Source: an uncultured Lachnospiraceae bacterium (GTDB lineage Bacteria > Bacillota > Clostridia > Lachnospirales > Lachnospiraceae). From it: a stretch of 35,830 bases of DNA. Positions 22,691 through 30,932 of this stretch are shown piece after piece. Within the stretch, counting starts at the first letter, position 1, and each line of letters starts with the position of its first letter. The notes below the pieces were generated by a model. That model was not told the origin of the DNA and did no database searches. It worked only from the letters and a program-made list of their open reading frames with translations. The stretch lies in contig CAJTMZ010000031.1 in NCBI GenBank assembly GCA_910577445.1, positions 1 through 35,830 of the forward strand, written 5' to 3'. A program made the position numbers and the translations under genes.

Positions 22691-22706
22691 TGACATATGT
22701 CACAAT
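22678..22706 (+). promoter_or_regulatory. Promoter for the Crp/Fnr-family regulator
   Basis: TTGGCA (22678-22683), 17-bp spacer, CACAAT (22701-22706). The palindrome at 22690-22703 covers the spacer and half of the -10, a layout expected for autorepression. Confidence 0.4.
22690..22703. promoter_or_regulatory. CRP/FNR-type operator palindrome
   Basis: GTGACATATGTCAC is a perfect 14-bp palindrome fitting GTGA-N6-TCAC, the core of the CRP-family consensus. It lies between the MATE pump and the Crp/Fnr-type gene. Confidence 0.7.
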
Positions 22707-22765
22707 AAATTCAGGAGAAAAACAAAGAGATGAAAAACCAAAAAGAGTAGAGATGGGAGCGGAGT

Positions 22766-23395
22766 ATGGAAAAAATATACCACAGGACAGTGACGGCGGA
22801 CTGTCTTTTGAAGACAGGAATTTCAGAACAGTTTGAAACGGAAAAACTTGATTTTTTCGTAATAAAATATCAGCGGGGAGAACTTCTGTCACAGCCGGAG
22901 CAGCCGATAAACTGCTTTCAGTTTCTTGTAAAGGGAAGCGTCTTTTTGTATTATCTGGACGAGAACGGCGCAAGGAGAAATGTGGCGGTGATGGAAGGGG
23001 AGGGTCTTTTGGGGGATATGGAATTTGTGACGGGGAGCCTCCCCTTTTTTTACACAGAAGCGCTGACGCCGGTTACGGTTCTGGCCCTTCCAATGGAGAC
23101 AAACAGGGAAAGGCTTGCGAAAGACTGCAGATTTCTCATGTATCTTCTGCAGCAGGCAGCCAGAATAAAAATATTTTCGGCGCGCAACGAAGTAGTGTTT
23201 CCCCTTCTGGAGGAAAGACTGGTTTATCATCTGGAAAACGAATGCTCCCGCAGGACGATGGCCGGCATGGAAACTACGGCCGTCAAACTGAAGTGCAGCC
23301 GCCGCCAGCTTCAGCGGGTGGTAAAGAAACTGGAAGAACAGGGAAGGCTCACAAAGCTGGGGCGGGGACGTTACCGGCTAAGTACAGGGGGGTGA
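22766..23395 (+). CDS. Crp/Fnr-family transcriptional regulator
   Basis: This 209-residue regulator has an N-terminal cNMP-binding-like beta-barrel (about 20-110), with GSVFLYYLDENGARRNVAVM and a GEGLLGDMEF segment, a long dimer helix, and a C-terminal HTH in KCSRRQLQRVVKKLEEQGRL ending in a GRGRYRL wing. It lacks the FNR N-terminal Cys cluster and the full cAMP-pocket arginine motif (RxA), so neither oxygen nor cAMP sensing is supported; the signal is unknown. GGGAG at 22755-22759 precedes the ATG at 22766. Its divergent neighbour is a MATE pump, and a palindrome fitting this family lies between them, so it probably controls the pump and itself. The intergenic region after it carries the promoter of the next operon. 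Confidence 0.88.
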   Translation: MEKIYHRTVTADCLLKTGISEQFETEKLDFFVIKYQRGELLSQPEQPINCFQFLVKGSVFLYYLDENGARRNVAVMEGEGLLGDMEFVTGSLPFFYTEALTPVTVLALPMETNRERLAKDCRFLMYLLQQAARIKIFSARNEVVFPLLEERLVYHLENECSRRTMAGMETTAVKLKCSRRQLQRVVKKLEEQGRLTKLGRGRYRLSTGG

Positions 23396-23474
23396 GCGTA
23401 AATGCCCGGCGTTTTTGCAGGTTTGCCGGGGGAATCTGCCGGCTTAATTGGGTCCTGTTTTCCGTGTATTTGGC

Positions 23475-23503
23475 TTGTCAGAAACAGGGATTTCCGCTAA
23501 TAT
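23475..23503 (+). promoter_or_regulatory. Promoter for the SDR-GH3 operon
   Basis: TTGTCA (23475-23480), 17-bp spacer, TAATAT (23498-23503), leaving a leader of about 105 bases before 23616. No riboswitch was recognised in that leader. Confidence 0.6.
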
Positions 23504-23615
23504 AGTAAATAGGAAAACGAAACGGTCAGGGAGCCTCTTTCGGGAACTATGCATCAGGAAATTCCGGGAGCCGGCGCTCTGACAACGATTTTGGAAAAAT
23601 CTGGAGGAACGGACA

Positions 23616-24392
23616 ATGGGTATTATTGAAAAAATGAGGCTGGACGGAAAGAAAGGCTTCGTGACGGGGGGCGCCAGAGGCATCGGAAAAAGCACGGCAA
23701 CAGCCTTTGCGGAAGCCGGAGCGGACGTGGCGATTGTGGACGTGGATATTGAGGAAGCGGAAAAGACGGCTGCAGGTATAGCGGAGAGCACCGGCAGAAA
23801 AGTAATTGCCATAAAGACCGACTGCACGGACCCGGAGCAGGTGGACGCCATGGTTTCGCGGGTGGCGGATGAGCTGGGCGGGCTTGACTTCTGCCATAAC
23901 AACGCAGGCATCTGCATCAACGTACCGGCGGAGGAGATGACCTTCGAACAGTGGAATAAGGTGATTAACGTCAATTTGAACGGCATCTTCCTTACCGATA
24001 TTGCGGCGGGAAAATACATGCTTGCCCATGGCGGCGGTTCCATCATCAACACGGCCTCCATGTCCGCCCATATCGTAAACGTGCCTCAGCCCCAGTGCGC
24101 TTATAACGCGTCAAAAGCGGCTGTGATTCAGCTCACGAAATCCCTTGCAATCGAGTGGGCCAAGCGGGGCGTTCGGGTGAACAGCTTAAGTCCGGGGTAT
24201 ATCGGAACCGAGCTTACCTTAAATTCCCCCACACTGATTCCACTGATAGAAAAGTGGAACGAGATGGCGCCTCTTGGAAGAATGGGCAGGCCGGAGGAGC
24301 TTGCCGCAATTTGCGTCTATCTGGCGGGAGACGCCAGCAGCTTTACCACAGGAGCAGATTTCGTCATTGACGGAGCTTTTACCTGCTTTTAA
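23616..24392 (+). CDS. SDR-family NAD(P)-dependent oxidoreductase
   Basis: This 258-residue enzyme is a classical short-chain dehydrogenase. The Rossmann motif TGGARGIG lies at about 17-24, the NNAG motif (HNNAGI) in the centre, and the catalytic Tyr163 and Lys167 in AYNASKAA, preceded by a Ser in NTASMSAH. The acidic VDVDIEEA after strand 2 favours NAD(H) over NADP(H). The PGYIGTEL loop and the C-terminal SSFTTGADFVIDGAFTCF are standard for the family. Similar enzymes reduce ketoses or oxidise sugar alcohols and gluconate. GGAGGAAC precedes the ATG. The GH3 beta-glucosidase begins 29 bases downstream, so both probably act on glucosides or their sugar products. The exact substrate is unknown. 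Confidence 0.92.
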   Translation: MGIIEKMRLDGKKGFVTGGARGIGKSTATAFAEAGADVAIVDVDIEEAEKTAAGIAESTGRKVIAIKTDCTDPEQVDAMVSRVADELGGLDFCHNNAGICINVPAEEMTFEQWNKVINVNLNGIFLTDIAAGKYMLAHGGGSIINTASMSAHIVNVPQPQCAYNASKAAVIQLTKSLAIEWAKRGVRVNSLSPGYIGTELTLNSPTLIPLIEKWNEMAPLGRMGRPEELAAICVYLAGDASSFTTGADFVIDGAFTCF

Positions 24393-24421
24393 TCAAAACG
24401 ATAAATAAGGAGAGAGATGTT

Positions 24422-27202
24422 ATGAACAGATACGAACTGGATTTAAACAAATACGCGTCCCTTGCCAGAGCGGCGGCAGCGGAAGGATGCGTCCTTCTGG
24501 AAAACAAAAATAATGCGCTGCCCCTTAAAAAGGGAGAAAAAATTGCGGTGTACGGCCGCTCCGCCTTTAACTATTATAAGAGCGGACTGGGAAGCGGCGG
24601 TCTGGTCAACACCAGATACGTCGTGGGGATTCTGGACGCCCTGAAGGACTGCGAGGATATCTCGGTGGACGAAAAGCTGTCCGCCATCTATGAAGAATGG
24701 ATAAAGGAAAATCCCTATGACGAGGGGAAAGGCTGGGGACAGGTTCCCTGGGCGCAGAAGGAAATGCCTGTTACGGAGGAAATGTTAAAGGCTTCGGAAC
24801 GGACGGACGCAGCCCTTGTGATTATTGGGCGGACTGCCGGCGAGGACCAGGATAATCACGACGAACCCGGAAGCTACCGGCTCGCGAAAGAGGAAGAGGA
24901 TTTGATTGCCGGGGTATGCGGCGCCTTTAAACGGGTGATTGTGCTGCTGAACGTGGGAAACATTATCGACATGAGCTGGGTGAAAAAGTACCGGCCCGAC
25001 GCGGTTATGTATACATGGCAGGGAGGACAGGAGGGCGGCAACGGCCTTCTGGACGTGCTCACCGGCGCGGTAAACCCCTGCGGCAAGCTGACGGACACCA
25101 TTGCGGAAACGATTTCGGACTATCCGTCGGATAAAAATTTCGGCGACCTTGTAAAGAACTATTATCAGGAGGACATTTACGTAGGCTATCGCTACTTTGA
25201 AACCTTTGCCAAGGAGAAGGTGCTGTATCCTTTCGGCTACGGGCTTTCCTACACAACCTTTGAGGCAGAGAGCGCCGTAGAGGACAAAAACGACTTTGTG
25301 GAAGTTACGGCAGTCGTGACCAACACGGGAGATACCGCCGGAAAAGAAGTGGTGCAGGTTTATGTGGAAGCGCCTTGCGGCAAGCTGGGAAATCCTTCCC
25401 GCAAGCTGGCAGGCTTTGCAAAGACCGGCGTGCTCGCGCCCGGGGAAAAAGAGACGTTGGTGATTGCGGTTCCCAAATATGACTTTGCTTCCTATGACGA
25501 CAGCGGCGTTACGGGACACAAATCCTGTTATGTTCTGGAAGAGGGCTCCTATACTTTTTACGTGGGAAGCGATGTGAGAAGCGCAAAAAAGGCCGGCAGC
25601 TACGAGCAGGCATTTGCGGTGTTGGAGGAATTGCAGGAGGCGTACGCGCCCACAGAGAGCTTTGAGAGAATGAAAGCAGAGGCACAGGAGGACGGAAGCT
25701 TTAAGGTGACGATGGAAAAGGTTCCGGTGCGGACAGAAAATCCCAGAGAGCGGCTTATGGCAAACCGTCCGGCGGAAATTCCCTTTACCGGCGATAAGGG
25801 CTGGCAGCTTGCCGATGTTCTGGACGGCAAGGCGTCCATGGACGAGTTTGTGGCGCAGATGAGCGACGAGGAGCTGATAACCATATTCAGGGGAGAAGGC
25901 ATGTGCAGTCCCCGTGTGACGCCGGGCATCGCGGCGGCTTTTGGCGGCGTAAGCGACGGGCTTTTAAAGCTGGGGATTCCAGCGGCAGGCTGTTCGGACG
26001 GTCCCTCCGGCATTCGTATGGACTGCGGCACAAAGGCGTTTTCCATGCCTAACGGAACGGCTCTCGGATGTACCTTTAACCTGCCTCTTAACAGAGCGCT
26101 TTTCGAAATGGCGGGCTGGGAGCTTCGGCTGAACAAGATTGATTCCCTTTTAGGGCCGGGAATGAACATTCACAGACATCCCTTAAACGGCCGGAACTTT
26201 GAATATATTTCAGAGGACCCTTATCTTACCGGAAAGATTTGCGCGGCTCAGCTTCTTGGCATGGACAAATATGGGATTGCCGGTACGGTGAAGCATTTCT
26301 GCGCCAACAATCAGGAGGCGGCAAGACGGAAAACGGATGCGGAGATTTCCGAGCGCGCGCTTCGGGAGATTTATTTAAAGGGCTTTGAGATTGCGGTAAA
26401 GGAAGGAAAGGCCCGTTCCGTTATGACCACCTATTCTTCCGTAAACGGCCTGTGGACCGCCGGAAGCTATGACTTAAATACCACCATTTTGCGGAAAGAG
26501 TGGGGCTTTGAGGGCATCGTTATGACGGACTGGTGGGCGGATGCCAACTATGAAGGAAAGCCTTTTGACCATCAGGCAAAAGCGCCCATGCTGGCGGCTC
26601 AGAACGACCTGTACATGGTGACCTCCAGACCGGCGGACAACCCGGAAAACGACGACCTGCAGCAAAAGCTGGAAGAAGGCTATATCACCAGAGGCGAGCT
26701 CCAGCGCGGTGCTAAGAATATCCTCGGCTTTATTTTAAAAAGCCCGGCGATTTTACATAAGACGGGACGGATTGCGCCGGAGGAGCTTGAGGCAATGAAT
26801 GCAAAGGGCGACAATGACGTGGCGCCTTCGGATTTGGTTTACTATAAGGCGGACGAGGCGGATGAGATTGTGATTGACGGCGCGCTGCTTAGTCCCAAAG
26901 CAGGGCAGAGCGATGTGTTTGGAATCCAGGTTGAAAAATTCGGAAGCTACAGCATCACCCTTACCATGAAAAGCGACCTCGGGGAGTTGGCGCAGCTTCC
27001 GGTGTCCCTTTACTATGACAACGCACTGAAGGCCCAGATTTCCATTCAGGGAACGGAAGGAAAGGTAATTGAGGAAAAGAGAGAGCTTGGCGTTATCTTC
27101 GGGCCCACCCACTTTATCAAACTGTACTACGGGGCGAACGGAATTGAGATTCTGAAAGTGGTGATTCGGTTGGAGGAGGAAACTGCGAATCCGTTTGGTT
27201 AA
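24422..27202 (+). CDS. Domain-permuted GH3 beta-glucosidase
   Basis: This 926-residue protein has the GH3 domains in reverse of the common order. The GH3 C-type sandwich domain comes first (about 15-280; DAALVIIGRTAGEDQDNHDE, LLNVGNIIDMSWV, YPFGYGLSYTTF), then a fibronectin-III-like domain (about 290-400). The (beta/alpha)8 catalytic domain (about 470-790) has GIPAAGCSDGPSGIRMDCG, KHFCANNQE and the nucleophile Asp703 in VMTDWWAD. Glu141 in the first domain is a candidate acid/base. A C-terminal beta-rich extension follows. Permuted GH3 enzymes are known from Ruminococcus albus and other rumen or gut Clostridia. No signal peptide is present, so it acts in the cytosol on imported glucosides. 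A terminator follows 26 bases after the stop. It is operonic with the SDR gene. Confidence 0.93.
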   Translation: MNRYELDLNKYASLARAAAAEGCVLLENKNNALPLKKGEKIAVYGRSAFNYYKSGLGSGGLVNTRYVVGILDALKDCEDISVDEKLSAIYEEWIKENPYDEGKGWGQVPWAQKEMPVTEEMLKASERTDAALVIIGRTAGEDQDNHDEPGSYRLAKEEEDLIAGVCGAFKRVIVLLNVGNIIDMSWVKKYRPDAVMYTWQGGQEGGNGLLDVLTGAVNPCGKLTDTIAETISDYPSDKNFGDLVKNYYQEDIYVGYRYFETFAKEKVLYPFGYGLSYTTFEAESAVEDKNDFVEVTAVVTNTGDTAGKEVVQVYVEAPCGKLGNPSRKLAGFAKTGVLAPGEKETLVIAVPKYDFASYDDSGVTGHKSCYVLEEGSYTFYVGSDVRSAKKAGSYEQAFAVLEELQEAYAPTESFERMKAEAQEDGSFKVTMEKVPVRTENPRERLMANRPAEIPFTGDKGWQLADVLDGKASMDEFVAQMSDEELITIFRGEGMCSPRVTPGIAAAFGGVSDGLLKLGIPAAGCSDGPSGIRMDCGTKAFSMPNGTALGCTFNLPLNRALFEMAGWELRLNKIDSLLGPGMNIHRHPLNGRNFEYISEDPYLTGKICAAQLLGMDKYGIAGTVKHFCANNQEAARRKTDAEISERALREIYLKGFEIAVKEGKARSVMTTYSSVNGLWTAGSYDLNTTILRKEWGFEGIVMTDWWADANYEGKPFDHQAKAPMLAAQNDLYMVTSRPADNPENDDLQQKLEEGYITRGELQRGAKNILGFILKSPAILHKTGRIAPEELEAMNAKGDNDVAPSDLVYYKADEADEIVIDGALLSPKAGQSDVFGIQVEKFGSYSITLTMKSDLGELAQLPVSLYYDNALKAQISIQGTEGKVIEEKRELGVIFGPTHFIKLYYGANGIEILKVVIRLEEETANPFG

Positions 27203-27227
27203 GTAGAAAATTTCATATTTTTACAGA

Positions 27228-27260
27228 AAAAGCCGCTCTGTGGAAAGCAGGGCGGCTTTT
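27228..27260 (+). terminator. Intrinsic terminator of the SDR-GH3 operon
   Basis: A 13-bp stem (27228-27240 with 27248-27260, one T-G wobble) with a 7-base loop; the A-run before and T-run inside the right arm make it usable in both directions. Confidence 0.85.
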
Positions 27261-27312
27261 GCAGCCCCGGCTATGGCCGGATATAATTGGGATGCATGAT
27301 TTTTCAATTCTA

Positions 27313-27341
27313 TTGCACTGGCATTATCTGTGTGCTACAAT
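27313..27341 (+). promoter_or_regulatory. Sigma-A promoter for the toxin-antitoxin operon
   Basis: TTGCAC (27313-27318), 17-bp spacer, TACAAT (27336-27341), about 29 bases before the ATG at 27370. This short leader fits a compact self-regulated operon. Confidence 0.7.
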
Positions 27342-27369
27342 ATCACTACAAAATCAATGGAGGTGCAAT

Positions 27370-27633
27370 ATGGCAACATTACAAGTCCGTATAGATGATA
27401 CATTAAAAGCTCAGGCGGATACGCTTTTTTCCAGCCTGGGGCTGGACACGTCGACAGCGATACGAATTTTTCTGAATGCTTCTGTTGAAAATGACGGGAT
27501 TCCTTTTTCAGTGCAGCATAAAAAGGTTCCAGATTCGCTTCGGGAAGCTATTTATGACAGCAGGCTTCGGAGAAATCTTAACGGGCCTTTTGACAGCGCT
27601 GAGGAGGCGGTTGCTTCCATGCTGGAGGATTAG
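27370..27633 (+). CDS. dinJ: RelB/DinJ-family antitoxin
   Basis: This 87-residue protein has a ribbon-helix-helix start, ATLQVRIDDTLKAQAD, followed by LFSSLGLDTSTAIRIFLNASVENDGIPF, the RelB/DinJ signature. The acidic C-terminus (FDSAEEAVASMLED) would wrap the toxin. It should bind YafQ-type toxin and repress the shared promoter. The ATG at 27370 follows GGAGGTG; the longer upstream reading frame runs through the promoter and is rejected. The toxin gene starts 4 bases after the stop. The pair is a chromosomal type II module with normal-looking neighbours and no sign of a larger island. Confidence 0.92.
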   Translation: MATLQVRIDDTLKAQADTLFSSLGLDTSTAIRIFLNASVENDGIPFSVQHKKVPDSLREAIYDSRLRRNLNGPFDSAEEAVASMLED

Positions 27634-27636
27634 CTG

Positions 27637-27915
27637 ATGTATAAAATTGTTTATACAAACCGGATGAAAAAGGACGCCAAATTGATGAAAAAAAGAGGGA
27701 AGGATATGGGGAAGCTTGTCAATGTATTGTCGCAGCTTGCCAGCGGTAGTTCTCTGCCAGCGCAGTTCCGGGACCATTCACTGACTGGTAATTTGCGGGA
27801 TTTCAGAGAGTGCCATATAGAATCTGACTGGTTGCTGATGTATCAGATTTTCGAAGACACTCTAATCCTTTCCGCTACTGCAACCGGCAGTCATGCGGAT
27901 TTGTTCGGAAAATAA
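27637..27915 (+). CDS. yafQ: YafQ-family mRNA interferase toxin
   Basis: This 92-residue toxin matches YafQ of the RelE superfamily. The E. coli YafQ active residues His50, His63, Asp67, Trp68, His87 and Phe91 correspond to His47, His60, Asp64, Trp65, His86 and Phe90 here, in the segments DHSLTGNLRDFRECHIESDW and TGSHADLF. YafQ cleaves mRNA on the ribosome at AAA-type codons and slows growth when its antitoxin is degraded. All key residues are intact, so the toxin is probably active. It is co-transcribed with the antitoxin just upstream and ended by a terminator at 27939. Start ATG at 27637. Confidence 0.93.
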   Translation: MYKIVYTNRMKKDAKLMKKRGKDMGKLVNVLSQLASGSSLPAQFRDHSLTGNLRDFRECHIESDWLLMYQIFEDTLILSATATGSHADLFGK

Positions 27916-27938
27916 AAATATCTACACCATAAAAGTAT

Positions 27939-27979
27939 AAAAGCGTATGGAAAAAGCAATGTAGACCATGCGCTTTTTT
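27939..27979 (+). terminator. Intrinsic terminator of the toxin-antitoxin operon
   Basis: A 12-bp stem (27939-27950 with 27966-27977, one T-G pair), a 15-base loop and a T6 tract (27974-27979). Confidence 0.8.
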
Positions 27980-28032
27980 GTGTTACAACAAGCTTCCTTG
28001 GAAAACGTGGCAGCGTTTATTTCAAATTATTA

Positions 28033-28061
28033 TTCCAACTTTACCCTGGGCGAGTTATAAT
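28033..28061 (+). promoter_or_regulatory. Promoter for the sensor kinase-response regulator operon
   Basis: TTCCAA (28033-28038, weak -35), 17-bp spacer, TATAAT (28056-28061). The -10 overlaps the ATG at 28060, which rules that codon out as a start and supports 28090. Confidence 0.55.
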
Positions 28062-28089
28062 GAAGAAAAGCGATATGGAGGCAATACCA

Positions 28090-29847
28090 ATGAAAAAACA
28101 TCCTGCCGGATTCCGCTCCATCACACAGAGAATCGTTCTGGCTCTGGTTCTGATTATTCTGCCTTTTAATATAATTTCCGTCATTGTAACAATAATTTCG
28201 CTGCAGAACGCAAGGCAGCAGATGATGACAAGCGTGGATAATCTTCTGGCGCTTTCCGGGCAGCAGCTTTCTGGCAGAATGAACGCGATGAACGACTTTT
28301 TTTATAATCTGGACAGCGTTTATCCGGCTTTCCGGCTGTACAGGGAGCAGGGAGAGCGGACCGCCGATTTGGCGATGGCGGAAAGCAATCTGGCCTCTTA
28401 CTTTAACATGATAGTGGAAAACGACGCCTTTGCAGACGTACTGTTCTGGCAAAGCGGCAAATACGGGCGGACCTATATCGGAATGAGCAGTCTGGAAAAC
28501 GATAAGTGTGGGCGGATTTTTGACTGCAAGGAGATTTTGAAAGCCTGGCTGGAAACAGAGGAAAAAGGAAAGTACAATCTGTGGGGGATTGTGGAAATCG
28601 AAGGGATGACCTGGCTTGCAAAGGTTTATCAGTACAATGATTTTTATTACGGAAGCCTGATTTCTTTAGACGAGATGGAACATCAACTGAAAAAAGCCTG
28701 CGCCTATTCCGGGCTGGAGGTTTCCTTTTCAGAGTTAAGTCCCGGGAGGGTGGAACAGGGGCGTCAGACCGGCACACAGCCTGACGGACAGCCCGGCGAA
28801 TATCCGGGCAGGCCTTCCGGCAAACGCCTTGCGGTGGAAAAGGAAAGCAAGATGGGGAATTTCAGGATGCAGGTAAGCGTACCTTTCAGCCAGGGGTATA
28901 CCAATCTTTCCGCCCTTCAGATTCTTTGCATGGGCTTTGTGTTTTTGTACATACTGCTGATTCCCGTGCTGATATACCTGATTCACAAAATGGTGCTCAA
29001 TCCGTTAGCGCGAGTCAGCGGGGCGATGGAGCGTCTTAAGGGCGGCGAGCAGGATTACCGCCTGAGCACGCACCCGCATGAAGCGGAGGAATTTACGGCA
29101 ATAGGGGAAACCTTTAACGGCATGGCGGACAGAATCAGCGAGCTGAGGATTGCCAACTATGAGAAAGAGTTAAAGCGTCAGGAGATAGAACTGAAAAACC
29201 TTCAGTTACAGATACGTCCCCATTTTCTGATGAATATGTTTAACCTGCTTTACAGCTTTGCACAGATTGAAAGCTACCAGGATATCCAGAAGCTGGCGCT
29301 TTATCTTTCGGAGTATTTCCGCTATATTTTTCAGAGCGGAAAGGAATTGCAGCCTTTTTCGCTGGAAATAAACCTGATTCAGAAATACATGGAAATCGCG
29401 GAAATGCGGTATCCGGGCTGCGTGGAAGCGGTTTATGAGGTTGACCCGGAGGCTCTGGAAACCTTCGTACCGCCGCTCTTAATCCATAATTTTGTGGAAA
29501 ATATTTTCAAGCATATTGTGGGGTACGGCAGAAAGATTCATCTTCACATTGAGGCATATACGGACGGGGAGGAAACCACCTTTATGATTGCGGACGACGG
29601 CCCGGGCATGTCCCGTCAGATGGCGGAGGATATTAACCGGGGGATTTTCCATAAAAAAGATGGCGAGCGGGTACATGTGGGCATTGAAAATTCCTACAGA
29701 AGAATGAAATATTTTTACGGGGAAAAGGGAAGCCTTACGGTGGTTTCGGAGCCCGGGGAAGGAACCTGTTTTACCATTGTAATTCCGGTGGAGAGCCGGA
29801 CAGGGGCAGAGCGTACAAATGACGGCGCGGAAAGAGAGATACAATGA
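28090..29847 (+). CDS. YesM-type sensor histidine kinase
   Basis: This 585-residue membrane kinase has TM1 (about 13-40, IVLALVLIILPFNIISVIV), an extracellular sensor region of about 240 residues (dCache-like in position), TM2 (about 280-300, GFVFLYILLIPVLIYLI) and a HAMP domain (LNPLARVSGAMERLKGG). The His_kinase domain has His378 in LQIRPHFLMN; most relatives read QINPHFLYN, so Arg replaces Asn before Pro. The ATPase domain has NFVENIFKHI (N-box) and DDGPGM (G1). These kinases sense oligosaccharides, sometimes through a binding protein, and phosphorylate an AraC-type regulator. The start is ATG 28090, with TGGAGG at 28076-28081. It overlaps the regulator gene by 4 bases (ATGA). Confidence 0.93.
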   Translation: MKKHPAGFRSITQRIVLALVLIILPFNIISVIVTIISLQNARQQMMTSVDNLLALSGQQLSGRMNAMNDFFYNLDSVYPAFRLYREQGERTADLAMAESNLASYFNMIVENDAFADVLFWQSGKYGRTYIGMSSLENDKCGRIFDCKEILKAWLETEEKGKYNLWGIVEIEGMTWLAKVYQYNDFYYGSLISLDEMEHQLKKACAYSGLEVSFSELSPGRVEQGRQTGTQPDGQPGEYPGRPSGKRLAVEKESKMGNFRMQVSVPFSQGYTNLSALQILCMGFVFLYILLIPVLIYLIHKMVLNPLARVSGAMERLKGGEQDYRLSTHPHEAEEFTAIGETFNGMADRISELRIANYEKELKRQEIELKNLQLQIRPHFLMNMFNLLYSFAQIESYQDIQKLALYLSEYFRYIFQSGKELQPFSLEINLIQKYMEIAEMRYPGCVEAVYEVDPEALETFVPPLLIHNFVENIFKHIVGYGRKIHLHIEAYTDGEETTFMIADDGPGMSRQMAEDINRGIFHKKDGERVHVGIENSYRRMKYFYGEKGSLTVVSEPGEGTCFTIVIPVESRTGAERTNDGAEREIQ

Positions 29848-30623
29848 ATTTACTGATTGTGGACGATGAAATGATAGCGGTAAAGGGAATGCTTAACGGG
29901 GTTGACTGGAAAAGCTGCGGCATTGACGGCAGTATCTGGACGGCTTACAGCGCGGAATGGGCGCTGAAAATCTTAAACGTGCAGCAGGTGGATTTGATGC
30001 TTTGCGATATAGAAATGCCGGGAGCAAGCGGCCTTGAGCTCCTTCGTGCCATCCGGGAGATTGACAGGGAGCTTCCCTGTATTTTTCTGACCTGCCATGC
30101 AAGCTTTGAGTACGCCCAGGAGGCGATTTCCCTGCAATGCACCGATTATATTTTGAAACCCGCCCCTTATGAAGTGATTGCCGAAAAGGTAAAAAAAGCC
30201 TGCGAGGATATCCGGAAAAGGCGCAAAGAAAAGGTGCAGGAAAAATATTTTGCGGAGACCGGACAGGAGCCGCCTCAGCAGCAAAGGAACGCAAAGACGC
30301 CTGCAGAGCTGGTGGCTTTAATTGAGCAGTATATCGAAAAGCATCTTAAGGAGAGCAGCCTTCTGGTGACGGACATTGCGGAGGCTCTGTACTTAAATAA
30401 GGATTATTTGAACCGGGTATTTAAAAAGGAAAAAGGGGTTTCCATCAGCCAGTATCTGATTTCGGAGCGCATGAAGCTGGCGGCCGTTCTCCTGAGAGAA
30501 GAGGGCAGCAACGTCAATCTGGTGGCAGAGAAGGTGGGGTATAACAATTACCCTTACTTTGCCTCGTCCTTTAAGCGGTTTTACGGGTGTACGCCGTCCC
30601 AGTACCAGAGGGAGCAGGGATAA
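29844..30623 (+). CDS. YesN-type AraC-family response regulator
   Basis: This 259-residue protein has a receiver domain (acidic pair DD7-8, phosphoacceptor Asp55 in MLCDIEMPG, Lys105 in ILKPAP) joined by a charged Lys/Arg linker (about 118-150) to an AraC DNA-binding domain. The two helix-turn-helix motifs are DIAEALYLNKDYLNRVFKKE and VNLVAEKVGYNNYPYFASSFK, the second followed by TPSQY. It is translationally coupled to the kinase. Its likely target is the ABC importer directly downstream, where 15-base direct repeats at 21-23 bp spacing precede the promoter. That spacing suits an AraC-type protein with two HTH motifs. Regulation of its own operon is also possible. Confidence 0.94.
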   Translation: MNLLIVDDEMIAVKGMLNGVDWKSCGIDGSIWTAYSAEWALKILNVQQVDLMLCDIEMPGASGLELLRAIREIDRELPCIFLTCHASFEYAQEAISLQCTDYILKPAPYEVIAEKVKKACEDIRKRRKEKVQEKYFAETGQEPPQQQRNAKTPAELVALIEQYIEKHLKESSLLVTDIAEALYLNKDYLNRVFKKEKGVSISQYLISERMKLAAVLLREEGSNVNLVAEKVGYNNYPYFASSFKRFYGCTPSQYQREQG

Positions 30624-30674
30624 CGGTCACATTGTCTGGTATTGTGGGAGGCTCTCCGCAATATTTCATCTGTC

Positions 30675-30698
30675 AGACCGATTGTAATAAATCGGTCT
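30675..30698 (+). terminator. Hairpin after the response regulator
   Basis: A 9-bp perfect stem (30675-30683 with 30690-30698) with a 6-base loop and a short T-rich tail. It probably separates the two-component operon from the ABC operon. The region 30624-30850 otherwise holds only an 8-bp inverted repeat (30778-30785 with 30817-30824). Confidence 0.65.
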
Positions 30699-30853
30699 TC
30701 ATTTATACCATGAGACTCATCATAGATTTCTATACGGTTTTCCGGCAAGAACCTTCTGCCGCCGTTTCAAATGGAATACCATGCTTTTTTTGTCCCTTTC
30801 GTAGTGAAAACAGTATAGCATGGTCGGATGGACAAATCAATTTGTATAGGAAA

Positions 30854-30926
30854 GTCGTAAATCTGAAACCCCAGGTCGTAAAACTGAAAAAATCAAAGTC
30901 GTAAAATTGAAACAGACAGTCGTTTT
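30854..30926 (+). promoter_or_regulatory. Tandem direct-repeat operator for the AraC-type regulator
   Basis: Repeats GTCGTAAATCTGAAA (30854), GTCGTAAAACTGAAA (30875) and GTCGTAAAATTGAAA (30898), plus a partial GTCGTTTT (30919), start 21, 23 and 21 bases apart, about two helical turns. They lie directly upstream of the binding-protein promoter. This arrangement is typical of AraC-type activator sites. Confidence 0.72.
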
Positions 30927-30932
30927 GGATAA

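Noticed and set aside
24785..25519. 244-residue minus-strand reading frame inside the GH3 gene
   Set aside because: Antisense to conserved GH3 motifs and without family features.
27259..27369. N-terminal extension of the antitoxin
   Set aside because: It reads through the promoter and upstream of a strong RBS; family members start at the later ATG.
30854..30926. Direct repeats as a CRISPR array
   Set aside because: Units of 15 bases with 6-8 base gaps are too short, and no cas gene is nearby.
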